Shown here: positions 60,801 through 64,000 of the stretch, one piece after another
How positions within the stretch are numbered: the stretch's first letter is position 1
Layout of the letters: each line of letters starts with the position of its first letter
NCBI RefSeq assembly: GCF_004210375.1
Contig: NC_134832.1
Span: 150,037,592-150,101,591, forward strand
Reading direction: 5' to 3'
DNA length: 64,000 bases
Origin: Tachypleus tridentatus
Lineage: Eukaryota > Arthropoda > Merostomata > Xiphosura > Limulidae
Position numbers and translations under genes: made by a program
The notes under the pieces: generated by a model
Seen by the model: the letters and a program-made list of their open reading frames with translations, nothing else
Told to the model about the DNA's origin: nothing
Database searches by the model: none

Positions 60801-61594
60801 AAACATGATACTACACCACAGCTATAGTTATAGTATGTTTATATATTAACCATGATACTACACCACAGCTATAGTTATAGTATGTTTATATATTAAACAT
60901 GATACTACACCACAGCTATAGTTATAGTATGTTTATATATTAAACATGATACTACACCACAGCTATAGTTATAGTATGTTTATATATTAAACATGATGCT
61001 ACACTACAGCTATAGTTATAGTATGTTTATATATTAAACATGATGCTACACTACAGCTATAGTTATAGTATGTTTATATATTAAACATGATGCTACACTA
61101 CAGCTATAGTTATAGTATGTTTATATATTAAACATGATGCTACACTACAGCTATAGTTATAGTATGTTTATATATTAAACATGATACTACACTACAGCTA
61201 TAGTTATAGTATGTTTATATATTAAACATGATACTACACTACAGCTATAGTTATAGTATGTTTATATATTAAACATGATACTACACCACAGCTACAGTTA
61301 TAGTATGTTTATATATTAAACATGATACTACACTACAGCTATAGTTATAGTATGTTTATATATTAAACATGATACTACACCACAGCTACAGTTATAGTAT
61401 GTTTATATATTAAACATGATGTTACACTACAGCTATAGTTATAGTACGTTTATATATTAAACATGACGCTACACTACAGCTATAGTTATAGTATGTTTAT
61501 ATATTAAACATGATGTTACACTACAGCTATAGTTATAGTACGTTTATATATTAAACATGATGTTACACTACAATTATAGTTATAGTATGTTTAT
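48891..61594. repeat. Large intronic satellite, 47 bp x ~270
   Basis: Unit contains ACAGCTATAGTTATAGTATG, TTTATATATTAAACATGATA and CTACACT; the 47-bp period was measured from 48941 to 48988. The array runs 12.7 kb without interruption by any SINE. Monomer variants (CATGATGCTACACC, CACAATGTTACACT, TATGATACTACACT, GATGATACTACACT, and a 2-bp-shorter TTTATATTAAACAC form) recur in the same order at long range, showing higher-order duplication (see findings). It fills nearly all of one receptor intron and reaches within a few nt of its splice donor. Non-coding. Confidence 0.98.
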
Positions 61595-61601
61595 TGTTTA
61601 C

Positions 61602-61669
61602 CTTAAATTGGTTCTGTTGGTAATTTCTTCTAACAGCTGAAAGAACTTGTCGTACTTGCCGTTTCGATA
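61602..61669 (-). CDS. Ionotropic glutamate receptor-like exon: N-terminal part of ligand-binding domain (probable)
   Basis: A 68-nt minus-strand exon with acceptor TTTTTTTCTTGATAG and donor TTTAAG/GTAAAC. In the frame starting at its first base it encodes YRNGKYDKFFQLLEEITNRT then NL, like the D-LL-x-E-L-x-x-x-x-N-F helix at the beginning of iGluR/IR S1. It starts in phase 0, as exon 62114-62203 requires, and ends 2 nt into a codon. The alternative frame is also open (RQVLSAVRRNYQ) and would fit the longer form of the next exon, so the exact frame needs transcript evidence. Confidence 0.65.
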
Positions 61670-62113
61670 CTATCAAGAAAAAAACAGTTCTCATGAAAAC
61701 TTTCACGAACGTTTCTTTCCGGCTGTAATAAAAAGATGACAAAACTGTTTACGACTAAAACAAAGATAACATTTTATCGTGAGGAGAAGAAAAAGAAAAA
61801 TATGTGTTTATTGTATAATTTAATCAGTGGTACAGAGATACAGCTTTTGAGTGGGTCGTTTATTTTTATATTTTGTTGAACTTAATTTCAGCGTTTCGAC
61901 CACTCGTGACCATCAGTAACTGTTGTCTATTGTGTGAAATAATAGGTGAGCATTTCATTTTTATTCAATGAGTTTTGATTTAAGTTAGATTTTAGTTCAA
62001 AATAATTAATGTTTTTCTTCCATTTGTGATTTTTGTGTTGAATAATATTTTAAAGTTGTAAGTTTTATATGAATATTGGTTTATTATACACGTTATTTCA
62101 TCTAAATACTTAC
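61670..62113. other. Short receptor intron (444 nt), no array
   Basis: If both flanking exons are real, this is a 444-nt intron without satellite DNA, unlike the three introns to its left. No other feature. Confidence 0.4.
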
Positions 62114-62203
62114 GTTGCGTCCCGTTTCGCCTATTTCCATGCTATGGGATTGATACTTGTAGATACTTCCATCATCGAAGTTATCACCATAACGTTTCGT
62201 TAG
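62114..62203 (-). CDS. Candidate upstream exon of the receptor gene
   Basis: A 90-nt minus-strand open segment (30 codons) from an AAAGTTCAG acceptor to a strong donor, CGCAAC/GTAAGTATTT. It encodes LTKRYGDNFDDGSIYKYQSH, then SMEIGETGRN, and ends in phase 0, matching the exon at 61602-61669. I do not recognise a specific domain. Its position suits the stretch just before the ligand-binding core or the end of an amino-terminal domain. Only the frame used is free of stops. The call rests on splice sites and phase rather than homology. Confidence 0.45.
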
Positions 62204-64000
62204 CTGAACTTTGATTTTTAGTGTTTAGTTTTTGAATAAAAATAAGTTTATTGTTTAGTTTGTGTTTACCTGATATATGTTTACAAATGTTTATGACATT
62301 TTTAGTTACATAACTATGGTATGGTAAGACATCTTTTAGTGTATCTCAGTTTGTACGTTTTGTTTCCTTCGTGAAATTTATGTTGTTTTCATTTTTTTTT
62401 CTCTTTGTGTCATCAACTTTGGCTAAATTCCAGTATATTTGACTATGGTTCTAGTGACAACGTTAATAAATGTATATGTGTAAAAGGATTTAACGTTATA
62501 CGTTTATTTTAATACGTACGTGTGTTCCAGTTTGATGCATGTGATGCATATTGTTGGATGTATATTGCACAAGTTCAGTCTGTTCTCTAAATATGTAGAT
62601 TCTCGAGAGTAGGAATCAACAATATGTGGTTTACTTGCTTTTGAACATTCGAGAACCTAGCGTGATTGGTGTATGAAACCGACGTGCCAAGAAACAACTA
62701 TTATTATATCAGTATAATATATGCCTCTGAAGCTATAATGATTAACGCTCTTTTTATTAATCGGAAAACTACAGAATTTGAAGGAACGTTTATAAATTTT
62801 GAACATTACGAACCGTTCAGCTTCAGAGAATTAACTTCGAACGTTAGCATTTCTACGAGGATATCGGATATCTTCATCGGTAAGAAGTGAGCTTGTAAAT
62901 CGCGTGATGCCAACCAAGAAAAGGGAGTGCTAGCTTAAGCGAGGTGTGATAATATCAACTCAGAATCACGTTGCTCGTCGTGGAACTGAACCATCAATAA
63001 AATATTTAGTTTTAAACAAGGTGTAAGACTCGGTATATTTGTAAGTTTGTAAAATTGTTGTATATAAACGATTATTTGTATTAACTATTAGTAATAGCTA
63101 TTATGATAAATTGTATTGTCTTTTGTATATTAAAATATATTTGTTTTGAAATAGAAACTTGTATGTATATATCTTCTTAGCAAATATAACAAATTTAATA
63201 ATTATTAACATCTAATCAGCTTCTAAATTAAAATTAAAATTTCCGGCTATTTGAAATCGTGATTCGTAATATAATAAATCGGAGACTCGTCCTGGAGAAA
63301 TTATAACATGTAACAACTGGATATTGACTCCAGTTTATTCTGTATGTTATTGCTCTCATACACGTGTTAAATATTGTGTTGTAAATGTATGATAATATGA
63401 CAGTTTTTTCTTGTGTTTAGTGAAATGAATTGGATTTTATGTGGTTGTTAGCACTGTCAGATTTATGGAAGATTTTTGTGTTAAAACTGTTGGAGTTCCT
63501 TTCTGTTGTTCATGTAATTTAAAACCTAGTTTCATTCCCTTCTTTGTAAGTAAAGTTGATGTTAGGGCTGACGTAGCTTATGTGCTGTAGAAGTGATTAT
63601 TGATGGTTGCTGTCTTTAGATCCACAAAATACATTATTGACATATGTAAACCAGCGAGTAACAAATCAGTATAATATAAGCCTCGGAAGCTATAATAGTA
63701 TCAATGTACAGCATCAACGAGGTTAAACATCCGAATATCTATTAACCAGTGTAACTTCTCTAAACCATATCTGTATAAACTAGAACCTTACCCAGATGTA
63801 AATACATGCTCAATAACAAAATAAAACTGAAATCGAAAACAACATAAACTCCACAAAGGAAATAAAAAATGCACATGGTTACGTAACTAAAACATGTTAA
63901 AGCAGAATAGAATTTAAACAGTAAAATTATTTTTATTGAGAAACCAAGTACTAAAATCGAAGGTCATCTAAGGAAAGTTCATTGTGACAACGTTGGAAGT
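62204..64000. other. Unassigned AT-rich sequence
   Basis: The 74-codon plus-strand frame at 62666-62890 shows no recognisable domain and is not called. A 32-nt sequence recurs with two differences at 62708-62739 and 63665-63696. Further upstream exons of the minus-strand receptor gene may begin here but none could be identified. Confidence 0.35.

Noticed and set aside
62666..62890. 74-codon plus-strand frame as a gene
   Set aside because: No recognisable domain, AT-driven composition, and opposite strand to the receptor; kept only as a note beside the 32-nt repeat.

Overview
The window looks like AT-rich, repeat-rich, intron-scale DNA of an animal, most likely a horseshoe crab (Xiphosura). 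That assignment rests on recalling the dominant tRNA-headed SINE family from those genomes. It is an inference, not a database result. No bacterial-style genes, operons or CRISPR arrays are seen.

The one gene I can defend is a multi-exon ionotropic glutamate receptor-like gene (IR/iGluR family) on the minus strand. Five internal exons are visible at 62114-62203, 61602-61669, 48223-48310 (or 48330), 43492-43650 and 41148-41307. They encode the first half of the ligand-binding domain, transmembrane segment M1 and the pore loop. The last three join in phase with canonical GT/AG sites and a continuous family match. The two upstream exons are more tentative. The N-terminal exons lie beyond the right edge. 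The M3/S2 exons to the left were not found, and a 500-N assembly gap sits at 38604-39103. The introns hold several unrelated tandem arrays. At three successive introns an array begins within about 3-40 nt of the 5' splice site, including a 12.7-kb, 47-bp satellite of about 270 copies.

Layout: 0-2.7 kb, a broken hAT/ZMYM1-like transposase (minus). 3.5-9 kb, SINEs, a truncated mariner and small minisatellites. 9.4-12 kb, 61-bp and 98-bp arrays. 12-21 kb, mostly unassigned AT-rich DNA with SINEs. 21.3-22.9 kb, a Tc1-like element with long inverted repeats and a dead transposase. 23.7-28.2 kb, SINEs and a fold-back MITE. 28.6-33.9 kb, two overlapping remnants of a Gypsy-type LTR retrotransposon (minus), themselves hit by SINEs. 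33.9-38.6 kb, SINEs and a 28-bp array. 39.4-40.2 kb, a pseudogene of an unnamed repetitive protein family. 41-62.2 kb, the receptor gene with its array-filled introns. 62.2-64 kb, nothing I can assign.

At least three tRNA-headed SINE families are present. Several copies have perfect 9-15 bp target-site duplications, showing retrotransposition. No autonomous LINE was recognised in the window. Apart from the receptor exons, all recognisable protein-coding sequence is decayed transposon or repeat protein.
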